NCBI RefSeq assembly: GCF_000971985.1 | Contig: NZ_LAQQ01000001.1 | Span: 806,001-870,000, forward strand | Reading direction: 5' to 3' | DNA from: Paenibacillus dauci | GTDB lineage: Bacteria; Bacillota; Bacilli; Paenibacillales; Paenibacillaceae | DNA: 64,000 nucleotides | Shown here: positions 9,573 to 18,576 of the stretch, one piece after another | Layout of the letters: every line of letters begins with the position of its first letter | How positions within the stretch are numbered: the first letter of the stretch is position 1 | Program-made: the position numbers and the translations under genes | The notes under the pieces: generated by a model | Database searches by the model: none | Told to the model about the DNA's origin: nothing | What the model saw: the letters and a program-made list of their open reading frames with translations, nothing else

Positions 9573-9795
9573 TATGATTATTGTATCTATCCAATCTTGC
9601 CGTTCAGGAGGACCACTCCTAATCCTGTCCCCTGATTTGTTGCTTGTATCTATTATCTTGAAATTGTAAGTAAGTCACCGTTTTGATACTGCTTGTCTGA
9701 CCGGACAAATCTATGAAGATCGGTCCGGCTTACTACGACTGTTCCGTATCAATTCCCCCATGCAACTACTTTTCGTTCTTGATCTACAGCTGCGA

Positions 9796-10596
9796 TCAGC
9801 CGTTTTTGTGATAGAAGAACGTCTCAGATGAATCAAAGCCGTATTGTGCCGGAGAGAAAATCTGCTCCGTACTGCCTACAAACAATACGCCACCCGGACG
9901 CAGACTGGCTGCAAACTTGTGGTACAGCATACTTTTGGCTTCTTCAGTAAAATAAATCATGACATTACGGCATACAATCAGGTCATATCCGGTTTCAAAC
10001 GTATCTGTCAACAGATTGCCTTTGCGGAATTGTACCGCCTTTTTGAGATTGTCATTTACAGCAAACATATGACCATTCGGTGTAAAATGACGTTTAGCAA
10101 CATCGGTCGGTACATCTTTGAGGGAGCGCTCCAGATAAAGTCCTTTTTTGGCTTTTTCCAGTGCACCATCATCAATATCCGTAGCATGCAAAGTTGTTGA
10201 GGACAGAATATTTTTATCGGCCAAAATCGTAGCGATTGTATAAGGCTCTTCCCCTGTAGAGCAGGCAGCGCTCCATACTTTCAGGTTTTTCCCACTCTTC
10301 TGCAGCTGCGGCAAAATGCTATCGCGCAGTACTTCCCAGCGGTTCGGGTTACGCCAGAATTCGGACACGTTAATGGTCATCCGATCAAGGAACTCATAAA
10401 ACAATGATTTATCCTTGAGCATAGCCTCAAAGAATGCAGAGAATGTGGTAAAACCGTTTTTGGAACGCAGTGTTGTCAATCTGCGCTTCATTTGAGCTTC
10501 TTTATACTGTGCTAGGTCAATGCCCGTACTATCTTTCACTTTTTTGATGAAACCTGTATAGTCCGAGTCTGGTTGAACGGCATCATTTGTAAGCAT
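9796..10596 (-). CDS. cheR: Chemotaxis protein methyltransferase
   Basis: Transfers methyl groups from S-adenosylmethionine to glutamates on chemoreceptors. At 266 residues it has the CheR N-terminal helical domain (about 10-75) and a Rossmann methyltransferase domain. TINVSEFWRNPNRWEVL and VWSAACSTGEEPYTIA are the family motifs, with LIVCRNVMIYF near residue 205. No other che genes are nearby. The isolated position between ndk and aroC is the same as in B. subtilis. Confidence 0.95.
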   Translation of the reverse strand: MLTNDAVQPDSDYTGFIKKVKDSTGIDLAQYKEAQMKRRLTTLRSKNGFTTFSAFFEAMLKDKSLFYEFLDRMTINVSEFWRNPNRWEVLRDSILPQLQKSGKNLKVWSAACSTGEEPYTIATILADKNILSSTTLHATDIDDGALEKAKKGLYLERSLKDVPTDVAKRHFTPNGHMFAVNDNLKKAVQFRKGNLLTDTFETGYDLIVCRNVMIYFTEEAKSMLYHKFAASLRPGGVLFVGSTEQIFSPAQYGFDSSETFFYHKNG

Positions 10597-10646
10597 GGCA
10601 TCACGTCCTTAAGTTCATAATGAGTGTAGTCCATGCGGGGGTATGT

Positions 10647-11090
10647 TTAGAGCCAGACGGAAATATTTTTCTCGTAAACGCTTAATTCGTCTGGAGTAAA
10701 AAAGTTCGCGATCTCTCGTTCTGCACTTTCAGGCGCATCGGAGCCATGAATCAGATTGAAAGGAGTGTGGGCAGCGAAATCCCCACGGATTGTACCAGGC
10801 AATGCTTCGGTAACTTTGGTCTTGCCCATCAGTGTACGGGATAATGTGATGACATCGTCACCTTCCCATACCATGGCAAACACCGGTCCCGAAGTAATGA
10901 AGTCAATGAGTTCTCCGTAGAACACTTTACCTTCATGTTCGGCATAATGCCGTTTGGCCTGTTCTTCCGTCGGAATAAGAAACTTGCCTCCGATCAATTT
11001 GAATCCTTTGTCTTCGAAGCGGCTGATAATACGTCCCATTAACCCCCGCTGTACTCCATCAGGTTTAATCATCAAAAATGTGCGTTCCAT
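10647..11090 (-). CDS. ndk: Nucleoside diphosphate kinase
   Basis: Balances NTP pools by phosphate transfer through a histidine. The 147 residues are typical. [19 protein letters not shown] starts the chain, and [16 protein letters not shown] carries the phosphohistidine at residue 115. It lies between hepT and cheR as in Bacillus. About 300 bases separate it from hepT, so it probably has its own promoter. Confidence 0.97.
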   Translation of the reverse strand: MERTFLMIKPDGVQRGLMGRIISRFEDKGFKLIGGKFLIPTEEQAKRHYAEHEGKVFYGELIDFITSGPVFAMVWEGDDVITLSRTLMGKTKVTEALPGTIRGDFAAHTPFNLIHGSDAPESAEREIANFFTPDELSVYEKNISVWL

Positions 11091-11392
11091 TGATTCACTC
11101 TCCTGTTATCTACAAAGTGATCTGCTATCGGAGCAATTTCAAGATGCCCACTTGTGTATTCTAACAGAAAGTGTGAATTACAGAAAGAAACACCATCATA
11201 TACGTTTCCGACATTTTTTGATAAAATATGCCCTTTTTAGAGTACATTACTCGTTATGCGCCTGATTTCCGACAAGCAACCAGCCTTTGATGCGGTTAGC
11301 GGAAAGCCATTCACATACTTCGTAACTTATATATCGACCGGAGGGGGCTTCTCTGTTAGTTCTTGTCGAGAAATGTTTTGAAATTATCGTTA
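11091..11392. other. Intergenic region between hepT and ndk
   Basis: About 300 bases without a supported gene. On the minus strand a TAGAAT -10-like box lies about 70 bases before ndk, but no convincing -35 box. I see no strong terminator for hepT. Confidence 0.4.
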
Positions 11393-12367
11393 TTAATGGG
11401 AACGCTTAGCAACAAAATGAGCAATTTCTTGCAAATGTTTCTGTGTTTTACCGGACGGAAGCTGCTGCAGAGCATCCATCGCCTTTTGAATATAACGATC
11501 TGCGAGGGCTTCTGCCTGCTCGATTCCCTGACTGCCGCGTACCATTTGTACGGCCTGTTTTACATCGGTTTCTCCATTGGCTTGATGAATCCGGTTAATC
11601 TCGGCAAGCAGTGGCTCCCGAAGAGAAGCCTGCTGCAAGGCATACAGTACCGGCAACGTAATATTGCCTTGACGCAGATCGCTGCCCGGAGGTTTACCAA
11701 TTTGCTTTTCTGTACCGCATAGATCCAGCACATCATCACGAATCTGAAAAGCCATGCCTACATTGTAGCCGTAACGATACAGCTGGCGTGTCACTTCACG
11801 CGGTGCGTCGGCAGCCAATCCACCCAGCTGGCAGCTGATTGCGATCAACAATGCCGTTTTGCGGCGAATCCGCAGCAGATAGCGGCGTATGGTCTGATCC
11901 GTATTAAAGAAGTCCCGGATCTGTTCCATCTCACCGATCGACATCTGTACCATTGCTTTGGCAAGTACGCGATGAATTTCCGGATTTTCCAGCCTGGCGA
12001 CAATAACGAGCGCTTTGGCATAAATATAGTCACCGGTATACATGGCAATTCGGTTATCCCATTTGGACTTTACTGTCAGTTGTCCGCGGCGGGTCTCTGC
12101 ATCGTCAATAACATCATCATGTACCAGGGAAGCCATATGAATCAGCTCAAGCGGCACTGCTACATTGCTGAGACGTTCCAAATCGTAATTACCGTATTTA
12201 CCTGCAAGCAGCACAAAAGCGGGACGAAGCCGCTTTCCTCCCGCTTTCAACAGATGAAGTGAAGTTTCGTTAAGCAGCGCGTGCTCGGTATCAATGCTGC
12301 GGCTGAGCTCACGTTCGATTACGTTCATATCTTTTTTTAGTGTCCCGAAAATGTCCAGTAGTTTCAT
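11393..12367 (-). CDS. hepT: Heptaprenyl diphosphate synthase component II
   Basis: Catalytic trans-prenyltransferase subunit that makes the C35 side chain of menaquinone-7 together with HepS. The 324 residues show both aspartate-rich motifs, DDVIDDAETRRG and RDDVLDLCG, plus GGKRLRPAF. The ATG overlaps the mqnA stop as ATGA, so it is the last gene of hepS-menG-ubiA-ubiX-mqnA-hepT. The chain-length assignment rests on the HepS partner in the same operon. Confidence 0.92.
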   Translation of the reverse strand: MKLLDIFGTLKKDMNVIERELSRSIDTEHALLNETSLHLLKAGGKRLRPAFVLLAGKYGNYDLERLSNVAVPLELIHMASLVHDDVIDDAETRRGQLTVKSKWDNRIAMYTGDYIYAKALVIVARLENPEIHRVLAKAMVQMSIGEMEQIRDFFNTDQTIRRYLLRIRRKTALLIAISCQLGGLAADAPREVTRQLYRYGYNVGMAFQIRDDVLDLCGTEKQIGKPPGSDLRQGNITLPVLYALQQASLREPLLAEINRIHQANGETDVKQAVQMVRGSQGIEQAEALADRYIQKAMDALQQLPSGKTQKHLQEIAHFVAKRSH

Positions 12368-13227
12368 TCGTTCACCCGTGTCATCATATTGTCAGTCCAT
12401 AGTTCCATATTTACTTTATGATCCAGCAGACCCAGCTCATGGGCATATTGAAAATACAGAGCAAGCCCCTGCTGTTCCTTTTCTCCAAAATCATACCATA
12501 ATTGCCGGAAATAATGCTCCCAGTATTCATGACTGCCGCCCATTTTCTGGCGCGCTTCATGAATTACCGGATTCAGATCAGCCACACTGCGCTGCTTACT
12601 GGCCCGCAGCTGCTCACCAATTTCGGTTACAAGGTCCGGATATACAGCTGCAAACTGCTTATTTACGGCCCATACCGCAAAGGTCATGCTAAGACCTGTC
12701 CACTGCTTCCATTCCAGACCCAGATCGGTAACGATATAGCCTGTGTCACGCTGCGATGCCGCAATCGCATGATCGCCGATTAGCAGAGCTGCATCACAAT
12801 GTTCCATCATCCGGTCTAATTCAGGATCCATAGATACATATTCCGGTTTGTGTCCATATCGTTTGTCCAGGATGATTTTGAGCAGATTAACAGAAGTAGC
12901 AGAAGTATTTGTCAGCGCGATCGTTCCACTTCCCAGCTCCGCTAACGGCTTTCTGGAAAACAGAAGAATCGATCCGACCGCATTCTTGGCACTCACCGAC
13001 AAATCGGGCAGCAGCCAGAAATCGTCAGAACGTGTTCCATACGCAAAAGCAGATACCGGAGTAACAAATAATCGATCTTCCAGCAGTCCACGATTCAGAT
13101 TAGCTGGAAGATCGCTGTGTATAACCGCCGGTACAGACAACTGTGCCGGATCAAAGTTCTGATAAATAGGCCAATCATTCGTATACTCAATTTTACCGAT
13201 TTTGATCGGCAATTCAAATTCACTCAC
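12364..13227 (-). CDS. mqnA: Chorismate dehydratase (futalosine menaquinone route)
   Basis: MqnA family, related to periplasmic binding proteins: removes water from chorismate to 3-enolpyruvylbenzoate, first step of the futalosine pathway. I place the start at a GTG (13227; 287 residues), overlapping the ubiX stop, with a GGGGG site about 10 bases upstream. The chain opens with IKIGKIEYTNDWPIYQ and includes TPVSAFAYG and LPDLSVSAKNAVGSILLFS, matching the family. The neighbouring quinone genes support the role. MqnD is a related alternative, but the N-terminal pattern fits MqnA better. Confidence 0.82.
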   Translation of the reverse strand: MSEFELPIKIGKIEYTNDWPIYQNFDPAQLSVPAVIHSDLPANLNRGLLEDRLFVTPVSAFAYGTRSDDFWLLPDLSVSAKNAVGSILLFSRKPLAELGSGTIALTNTSATSVNLLKIILDKRYGHKPEYVSMDPELDRMMEHCDAALLIGDHAIAASQRDTGYIVTDLGLEWKQWTGLSMTFAVWAVNKQFAAVYPDLVTEIGEQLRASKQRSVADLNPVIHEARQKMGGSHEYWEHYFRQLWYDFGEKEQQGLALYFQYAHELGLLDHKVNMELWTDNMMTRVNE

Positions 13228-13894
13228 TGTTATTCCCCCATCGTTCAAATAAATGATGCTCAATATCCAGAATATCGAGCACTTTGCCAACTACAAAGTC
13301 GACAGCATCTTCCAGTGTCTGAGGGCGATAATAAAAAGCCGGCATCGCCGGAATGATACTGACTCCCATACGAGCCAGCTTAAGCATATTTTCCAGGTGA
13401 ATCGCATGCAAAGGTGTTTCTCTTGGAACTATAACCAGTTTCCGTTCTTCTTTAATCATCACATCTGCTGCACGGGTCATTAGATTGGCGGAAGTGCCTC
13501 CTGCAATATTCGCCAGGGTCCCCATAGAGCAGGGAATAATGATCATGGCTTTCACCCGAAATGAACCACTTGCAATTGATGCTCCAATATCCGAAAAAGA
13601 ATGATACACCAGCTTGCCCGGCAGGGAACCGAAATGCCCACTAAGCATTTCTTCCCTGCCGGAAGCAGTCCAGTCCAGTTCTTCTTTGAGCACTCTCCAC
13701 CCGGCATTGGAAATCACCAGGTGGACACTGTAGCCCATCGATAACAGTATTTCAGTCAGACGAACACCATATACGGAACCACTGGCTCCGGTAATGCCAA
13801 TCACATAACGCTTGCCGGCATGATCAGGATGATAGCCGGCAGGGAACGAAGCGACAGACTCGGACGGTGTATGTTCCGGACGGTTTACCACCAT
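13220..13894 (-). CDS. ubiX: UbiX-type flavin prenyltransferase
   Basis: Makes prenylated FMN, the cofactor of UbiD-type decarboxylases. GITGASGSVYGVRL is the FMN-binding start of the fold, with PCSMGTLANIAGGTS and RETPLHAIHLENMLKLA later. At 224 residues it has about 25 extra N-terminal residues. It overlaps ubiA by 10 bases and mqnA by 8. In this operon it probably serves the UbiD-like decarboxylase of the futalosine pathway, whose gene is not in the window. Confidence 0.9.
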   Translation of the reverse strand: MVVNRPEHTPSESVASFPAGYHPDHAGKRYVIGITGASGSVYGVRLTEILLSMGYSVHLVISNAGWRVLKEELDWTASGREEMLSGHFGSLPGKLVYHSFSDIGASIASGSFRVKAMIIIPCSMGTLANIAGGTSANLMTRAADVMIKEERKLVIVPRETPLHAIHLENMLKLARMGVSIIPAMPAFYYRPQTLEDAVDFVVGKVLDILDIEHHLFERWGNNSE

Positions 13895-14760
13895 TGCTTA
13901 ACCGCCAGATCTACCAGGGTAAAGACGAACATAATAATACTGAGCGCTCCATTCATTGTGAAGAAAGCAGTCTGCAGACGACTCAGATCTTTTGGTGTAA
14001 CAATGTAATGCTCATAGAACAAAATGGCACAGGCGATAATGACACCAGCGATGTACCACCAGCCCAAATCGGTAATAAACAGTAGACTGATCAGTCCCGC
14101 AGCTGTAATTACATGGAATCCCTGGGCAATTTTCAGAGCACGCGGAATACCAAAGCGGCTTGGAATCGAATGCAGGCCTTCCTTGCGGTCAAACTCCGCA
14201 TCATCACAGGCATAGATCACATCAAATCCGGCTGTCCAGAATGTAATTGCAATATAGAATACAATAGCTGCCCAGTCGATTCGGCCAGCGACTGCTACCC
14301 ATCCGCCCAGCGGCGCAAGCGCAATCGTCATTCCGAGTACAACATGGCATAGCCAGGTAAATCGTTTGGTAAAGGAATAAATAATCAGCATAAATAGCGC
14401 AATCGGCAGCAGCTTGAATGCCAGCGGCGATAGCTGTGTAACCGCCCAGAAAAAGACAACAAGCGAAATCACAATAAAGATAACTACCTCACCGGAACGA
14501 AGCAGTCCGGCAGGAATCGCCCGCATCATCGTGCGTGGATTTTTACCATCAAATGTACGGTCAATCAGACGGTTCAATCCCATCGCTGCACTGCGTGCAC
14601 CAACCATGGCAACCAGAATCCATACGATCTGCTCCCAGGTCGGCAGATGACCATAGACTACATAAGATCCCAACATCGCACCCATAAAGGCAAACGGCAG
14701 GGCAAACAAAGTATGCTCAATTTTAATCATTTCCAAAAATATCTTAATCTTTTTAAACAT
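13885..14760 (-). CDS. UbiA-family prenyltransferase (menaquinone)
   Basis: Integral membrane enzyme that attaches a polyprenyl chain to an aromatic acid. About eight hydrophobic segments are seen. The first Asp motif is GLNRLIDRTFDGKNPRT and the second is VIYACDDAEFDRKEGL. I use the ATG at 14760 (291 residues), with AAGGAG 7 bases upstream and one base after menG. It is closer to the 4-hydroxybenzoate/MqnP type than to MenA, which fits mqnA and ubiX in the same operon. The exact aromatic substrate is inferred. Confidence 0.85.
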   Translation of the reverse strand: MFKKIKIFLEMIKIEHTLFALPFAFMGAMLGSYVVYGHLPTWEQIVWILVAMVGARSAAMGLNRLIDRTFDGKNPRTMMRAIPAGLLRSGEVVIFIVISLVVFFWAVTQLSPLAFKLLPIALFMLIIYSFTKRFTWLCHVVLGMTIALAPLGGWVAVAGRIDWAAIVFYIAITFWTAGFDVIYACDDAEFDRKEGLHSIPSRFGIPRALKIAQGFHVITAAGLISLLFITDLGWWYIAGVIIACAILFYEHYIVTPKDLSRLQTAFFTMNGALSIIMFVFTLVDLAVKQWW

Positions 14761-14761
14761 C

Positions 14762-15490
14762 CTACTTCTCCTTGATCCCAATATGAAGTGCTGCAATTCC
14801 ACCGGTCAGCGGATAAGCCTGTACCTGCTGCAGTCCAATACTACGGAATACACCAGCCAGCTCCTCACGTCCAGGGAAAGCTTTGAGCGAATCCGGCAGC
14901 CATTTGTATTGTTCATAACGCTTGGCGACCAGCTTGCCCATCAGCGGCAGCAAATTCTGAAAATAAAAATAATACACGCCTTTAAATGGCTGCCAGGTCG
15001 GCTTGGATAATTCCAGACATACCACCATACCACCAGGCTTAACGACCCGTTTCATTTCTTTGAGTGTCTTCTCCAGATCCGGCACATTACGCAGTCCGAA
15101 TCCAATCGTCACATAGTCAAAAGAATTGTCTGCAAATGGTAGATCCATGGCATTGCCCTGGGTAAGCGTAATATTGTCGCTCCATCCATCACGGTCAATT
15201 TTCTTCTGACCGACCTGCAGCATATTCGGGCTAAAGTCCAGTCCGCATACCTGACCGGTACCGCTGGCTTCTGCCAGACTGAGTGTCCAGTCACATGTAC
15301 CACAGCATACGTCAAGAGCCGTATCGCCAGGTTGAACATTCATTTTTTTCATGGTGAATTTACGCCATGTCTTGTGCATGCGGAAGCTCAGCACATCATT
15401 CATCATATCGTACTGGGGCGCAATCGATTCAAAAACCGACTGGACAAATTGTTCCTTCGGCTTGGCACTTTCCGGTTTGTTCATAGTCAT
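14762..15490 (-). CDS. menG: Demethylmenaquinone methyltransferase
   Basis: S-adenosylmethionine-dependent C-methylation, last step of menaquinone synthesis (MenG/UbiE family). The 242 residues contain VFESIAPQYDMMNDVLSF, ALDVCCGTCDWTLSLAEA (SAM loop), GNAMDLPFADNSFDYVTIG and GLRNVPDLEKTLKEM. The usual motif I GTGDWT reads GTCDWT. It lies between hepS and the ubiA homologue. An ATG two codons in is an alternative start. Confidence 0.95.
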   Translation of the reverse strand: MTMNKPESAKPKEQFVQSVFESIAPQYDMMNDVLSFRMHKTWRKFTMKKMNVQPGDTALDVCCGTCDWTLSLAEASGTGQVCGLDFSPNMLQVGQKKIDRDGWSDNITLTQGNAMDLPFADNSFDYVTIGFGLRNVPDLEKTLKEMKRVVKPGGMVVCLELSKPTWQPFKGVYYFYFQNLLPLMGKLVAKRYEQYKWLPDSLKAFPGREELAGVFRSIGLQQVQAYPLTGGIAALHIGIKEK

Positions 15491-15522
15491 ACCACCTCTT
15501 CTGAATTACTTGAATTATGCGG

Positions 15523-16374
15523 TTAGCGCAGAGTGGCATATACTTCCATCAATGGAGAAATATCCGCACGTAGACGCTCATAGCCCGGCTGCTGCAGACG
15601 CGATTCAATGACTGACAGCGATTGTTCCAGCAGTTGGCTGATCTGTCCTGCTGTCTCATACTGCTCATACCACTGCTGCCAGCGCGGACTTTCTACCGGC
15701 TCTGTCATCATCGCTGTCTGATCCTGTGGTTCTGCTTGCTCTAGTGCATAATACAGACTGTAATGTCCAAATGGACGCTGCTGCAGGGAAGCCTGTTTCA
15801 GCTGCAGATCTTCGGCCAGTACTTCACAGCGGCTGAATGCATACAACATTTCTTCCCAGAGCTCTGCGCGGTCTGCCGGAAGATAGGCTGTAAATGAAAG
15901 AAACAGCTGCATCTTCAGCTGTGTAATTGCCTCGATATATTGTTCGGAAGTAAGTGTCGTTTTTTGAACTTGCTGATACAAATTCATTTTGAGACGGTTA
16001 TTCTCGCAGATGGCTTCACTGAGCCTGGATACCATCTGAATCTCGCCTGCTTTGGCCAGCAGCTCGTAAAAGCGGCTACTAAAATAATCGCCTGCCAGTA
16101 CATTCAGCTGACGGGAACGCATCTTGGACTCCTCCTGGTGCAGTGGAGAGGTATCAATCCGGTCATGTGTATCCAGCGCCATCTGTACCAATCCTGTAAC
16201 AAGGGAAAATAAGCGCCCTCTCTCCGTTTCCTGCTCCGTATCTACAGCTTCATTTAGAAAAGCCAGCAACAGACGGGCTCTGGTATCCGGAAATTCGGGA
16301 ATAGCGGTATGCTCTTGAATCATATCGTAGTCTGTATATTTTTGGGATGTTTCCAATAAGCGATACGGTTTCAT
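15523..16374 (-). CDS. hepS: Heptaprenyl diphosphate synthase component I
   Basis: Non-catalytic regulatory subunit that partners HepT. The family is poorly conserved; the best marks are MALDTHDRI and VLAGDYFSSRFYELLAKAGEIQMV. I choose the ATG at 16374 (283 residues), because GGAGG lies 5 bases before it; an in-frame ATG at 16386 would put that site inside the gene. It heads the menaquinone operon behind an extended -10 promoter and follows the mtrB terminator. Confidence 0.85.
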   Translation of the reverse strand: MKPYRLLETSQKYTDYDMIQEHTAIPEFPDTRARLLLAFLNEAVDTEQETERGRLFSLVTGLVQMALDTHDRIDTSPLHQEESKMRSRQLNVLAGDYFSSRFYELLAKAGEIQMVSRLSEAICENNRLKMNLYQQVQKTTLTSEQYIEAITQLKMQLFLSFTAYLPADRAELWEEMLYAFSRCEVLAEDLQLKQASLQQRPFGHYSLYYALEQAEPQDQTAMMTEPVESPRWQQWYEQYETAGQISQLLEQSLSVIESRLQQPGYERLRADISPLMEVYATLR

Positions 16375-16449
16375 CTCAGCCTCCATGCCTTTGTGGGCAA
16401 GTCTATATTTTCACAAACTATAATGTTTTAGATTTAAACATTTCAGTTC

Positions 16450-16458
16450 ATTATAACA
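16450..16458 (-). promoter_or_regulatory. Extended -10 promoter for the hepS operon
   Basis: Minus strand TGTTATAAT, a TG-extended consensus -10, about 75 bases before hepS. No good -35 box at normal distance, as is usual for extended -10 promoters. Confidence 0.55.
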
Positions 16459-16532
16459 TATGTTTTTTCGACAAGACAGGGCAAGTGAACATTTGTAAGT
16501 TGACCATTATCCGGCTCGCAAAACAATAAAAT

Positions 16533-16580
16533 ACTGGCTCCCTTTATTAAGTCCAGCTTAATAAGTAGGGAAGCCAGTAT
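16533..16580 (-). terminator. Terminator after mtrB
   Basis: Long hairpin in which ACTGGCTTCCCT and AGGGAGCCAGT plus an inner CTTATTAAG arm pair around a short loop on the minus strand, followed by a T-rich tail. It separates mtrB from the hepS promoter. Confidence 0.8.
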
Positions 16581-16619
16581 GGATGCTGCAGACTGCAAAT
16601 GTATGAGATTGCAATCATA

Positions 16620-16856
16620 TCAATCTTCCGTTTTAACGGTACCGTGTTTGGTGTGTACTTCAGCGTCGCCCCTGATTTTGATTGCCGACGTATTCTCGGT
16701 AAACTGTACAATCAGCAGCTCGCCTTTGTCCAGCTTCTCTGTATGATGAAAACGAGTATCCCGGCCGCGTGTCAGACCGATGACCTGTACTCCATTTTCT
16801 TTGGCTTTGATAACTACATAATCACCGTTAACAATTCCGTCTTTGGATGGTTCCAT
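16620..16856 (-). CDS. mtrB: trp RNA-binding attenuation protein (TRAP)
   Basis: Forms an 11-subunit ring that, when loaded with tryptophan, wraps RNA bearing GAG/UAG triplets and causes attenuation or translation block of trp genes. The 78 residues align with B. subtilis MtrB along nearly all their length: [32 protein letters not shown] and [12 protein letters not shown]. Lys41, Lys60 and Arg62 match the Lys-Lys-Arg RNA-binding triad, and Thr29 and Thr34 match tryptophan-pocket positions. A full AAGGAGG site is present. A matching triplet array lies in the trpE leader. folE, its usual operon partner, is missing. Confidence 0.95.
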   Translation of the reverse strand: MEPSKDGIVNGDYVVIKAKENGVQVIGLTRGRDTRFHHTEKLDKGELLIVQFTENTSAIKIRGDAEVHTKHGTVKTED

Positions 16857-16909
16857 TTTGGCCTCCTTCTGCTTCTGGCAGTTGTCCGATCAAGTAGTCA
16901 GACAGATGC

Positions 16910-16946
16910 GGAAAGGACCGTGAACATGAAGATCACGGTCCTTTCC
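16910..16946 (-). terminator. Hairpin between hbs and mtrB
   Basis: GGAAAGGACCGTGA and TCACGGTCCTTTCC form a perfect 14-bp stem with a 9-base loop. No U-run follows on either strand, so it may be a weak terminator, an RNA-stability element or a processing site that sets relative HU and TRAP levels. Confidence 0.5.
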
Positions 16947-16967
16947 TGAACATGGAATATGTACAGC

Positions 16968-17240
16968 TTATTTAATTCCATCTTTCAGTGCTTTACCTGG
17001 CTTGAAAGCCGGGATTTTGCTAGCTGGGATTTCCATTTGCTCCCCAGTTTGCGGATTACGTCCCATACGTGCGGAACGCTCACGAACTTCGAAGTTACCA
17101 AATCCAACCAGTTGGACTTTATCGCCACTTTGCAGGGCGCTGGAGATTGCTTCGAAAACAGCGTCAACTGCTTTTGTTGCATCTTTCTTCTGCAGTTCTG
17201 TTTTTTCAACAACCTGTGCGATCAGATCAGTTTTGTTCAT
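16968..17240 (-). CDS. hbs: DNA-binding protein HU
   Basis: Small nucleoid protein that bends DNA as a dimer. The 90 residues are typical: [20 protein letters not shown] forms the N-terminal helices, [19 protein letters not shown] precedes the beta arm, and [21 protein letters not shown] is the arm and end. A strong AGGAGGTG site lies before the ATG. High expression is expected from a good promoter about 150 bases upstream. Confidence 0.97.
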   Translation of the reverse strand: MNKTDLIAQVVEKTELQKKDATKAVDAVFEAISSALQSGDKVQLVGFGNFEVRERSARMGRNPQTGEQMEIPASKIPAFKPGKALKDGIK

Positions 17241-17377
17241 GTGTATTCACCTCCTAATGCAAATATAAGCTTTCCACTTGCTACTTTGGTTTTCGAATAA
17301 ACGAAAATATAGGTAAACGCCGCGGAATTTTCGGAATATGGACTGTGCCAGCTATCGCCGGGACACAGAACACACCT

Positions 17378-17406
17378 ATAGTAATACAGCTATCCTTTAA
17401 TTTCAA
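17378..17406 (-). promoter_or_regulatory. Promoter for hbs
   Basis: Minus strand: TTGAAA at 17406-17401, a 17-base spacer, TACTAT at 17383-17378. The leader to hbs is about 130 bases. Confidence 0.6.
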
Positions 17407-17449
17407 GCGTTTTGCACTTTTTTATCTGATATCGCTGATCTGCCAAGCA

Positions 17450-17824
17450 TTACCAGTCACTTAAATCGTCATTTTGCTGCTCCATCTGTTTGCGGATCGC
17501 TGCTTTGAGACGATCCTCGGGAACATGGACAACAGAATCACCGATAACCCGGGCCTGACAGCCAAGACGAATATGCTCTTGCAATGAAAGTCCCAGCTTA
17601 CGTGTCTCGGCCGCTCCTGGTGCAGAAAGAGCAGGTTCTCCCAAAGGCTGTTCTTCCGGTCGTACCACAACCTTGCACATTAGACAGGCTGCTCTGCCAT
17701 CACAGCGTACCGGAAGATGCACCCCCGCCCGTCTGGCAGCAGCCAGAAGCGTTGTTCCTTCCGGTACCTGCACCGATTTGCCTGCAGGCCTAAAATCTAC
17801 ACGGCATTGCTGTTTTCCGGACAA
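17450..17824 (-). CDS. 2Fe-2S ferredoxin, adrenodoxin-like
   Basis: Small electron carrier. The cluster motif is Cys41-x5-Cys47-x2-Cys50 with a fourth cysteine at 89, which fits the vertebrate/adrenodoxin and Isc ferredoxin class. The N-terminal beta strands (VDFRPAGKSVQVPEGTTLL) match the fold. The chain is 124 residues, with a charged Gln/Asp-rich tail. Its redox partner is not evident from the context. Confidence 0.88.
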   Translation of the reverse strand: MSGKQQCRVDFRPAGKSVQVPEGTTLLAAARRAGVHLPVRCDGRAACLMCKVVVRPEEQPLGEPALSAPGAAETRKLGLSLQEHIRLGCQARVIGDSVVHVPEDRLKAAIRKQMEQQNDDLSDW

Positions 17825-17863
17825 GAGGATTCCTCCTTTGGGTTATTGATGTTAATTGTCTGT

Positions 17864-18487
17864 TTAATTATCGATCCCGGTCAGTTTATAAATACGCTGA
17901 ATCATCTGTGGATGAAAACCATTGGCAGCAATAATTTGTTTGACCAGTTCGCGATGATGCTCGGGCTCGGCCGCCATATGTTCTGCAATCCGCTCATAAC
18001 GATCCCTGCGGTCCCTCAGCAGGTTAAATATCAACTCATGTGCCAACGGCATAAGAGCCAGTGAACAGCCGTTCAGCGCTACTACAGGAGCATGATTATA
18101 CAGATTTCTATCAATATGTACCCGGTAATAGGATTCACGTGCACGAACTTCAAAATCTCCGACCAATTCCACTTTGTAATCTCCGGCCTGATAATGACTC
18201 AGGATAGAGCGATACATTCTGGTTTCGTTCTGTTCCGGTCCGTCCAGTACAACAGCATGAGCCTGCAGCTGTTTATGCAGCAGATTCACTGCGTCTCCAT
18301 CTGCATACAGATCGATATCCCGTGGCGCTTCCTCAAGCGGGATTCCCTGCAACAGCAGACCGCAGCTTCCGCCCAGCAGCCAATGTGTATGCTCCCCCTC
18401 ATGTTCTGGAGCGAGCCAACTGGCCAGATCGATCAGTGACTGCTTGAGCTGCGGATGTGATTGCACATATTGTTCAGGATTATACAT
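17864..18487 (-). CDS. Predicted nucleotidyltransferase-fold protein
   Basis: Family not recognised by name. LLGGSCGLLLQG followed by RDIDLYAD matches the GGS and DxD pattern of the polymerase-beta nucleotidyltransferase fold (residues about 35-70). A third acidic strand (YKVELVGDFEV) lies near residue 110. The 207 residues are otherwise helical. No cognate HEPN or kinase-like antitoxin partner is adjacent, so a toxin-antitoxin role is not supported. It precedes the ferredoxin by 39 bases and may share its transcript. Confidence 0.65.
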   Translation of the reverse strand: MYNPEQYVQSHPQLKQSLIDLASWLAPEHEGEHTHWLLGGSCGLLLQGIPLEEAPRDIDLYADGDAVNLLHKQLQAHAVVLDGPEQNETRMYRSILSHYQAGDYKVELVGDFEVRARESYYRVHIDRNLYNHAPVVALNGCSLALMPLAHELIFNLLRDRRDRYERIAEHMAAEPEHHRELVKQIIAANGFHPQMIQRIYKLTGIDN

Positions 18488-18576
18488 TTACAAATATGCC
18501 CCCTCTGCATTCAAACCTGTACAAAAAGAACGATAGGATTCTCCTTCGTTCTCTGTACGTTTGACTCCAAATCCAA

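Noticed and set aside
17864..18487. Nucleotidyltransferase as part of an MNT/HEPN or AbiE toxin-antitoxin pair
   Set aside because: No partner gene is adjacent on either side; neighbours are a ferredoxin and gpsA.
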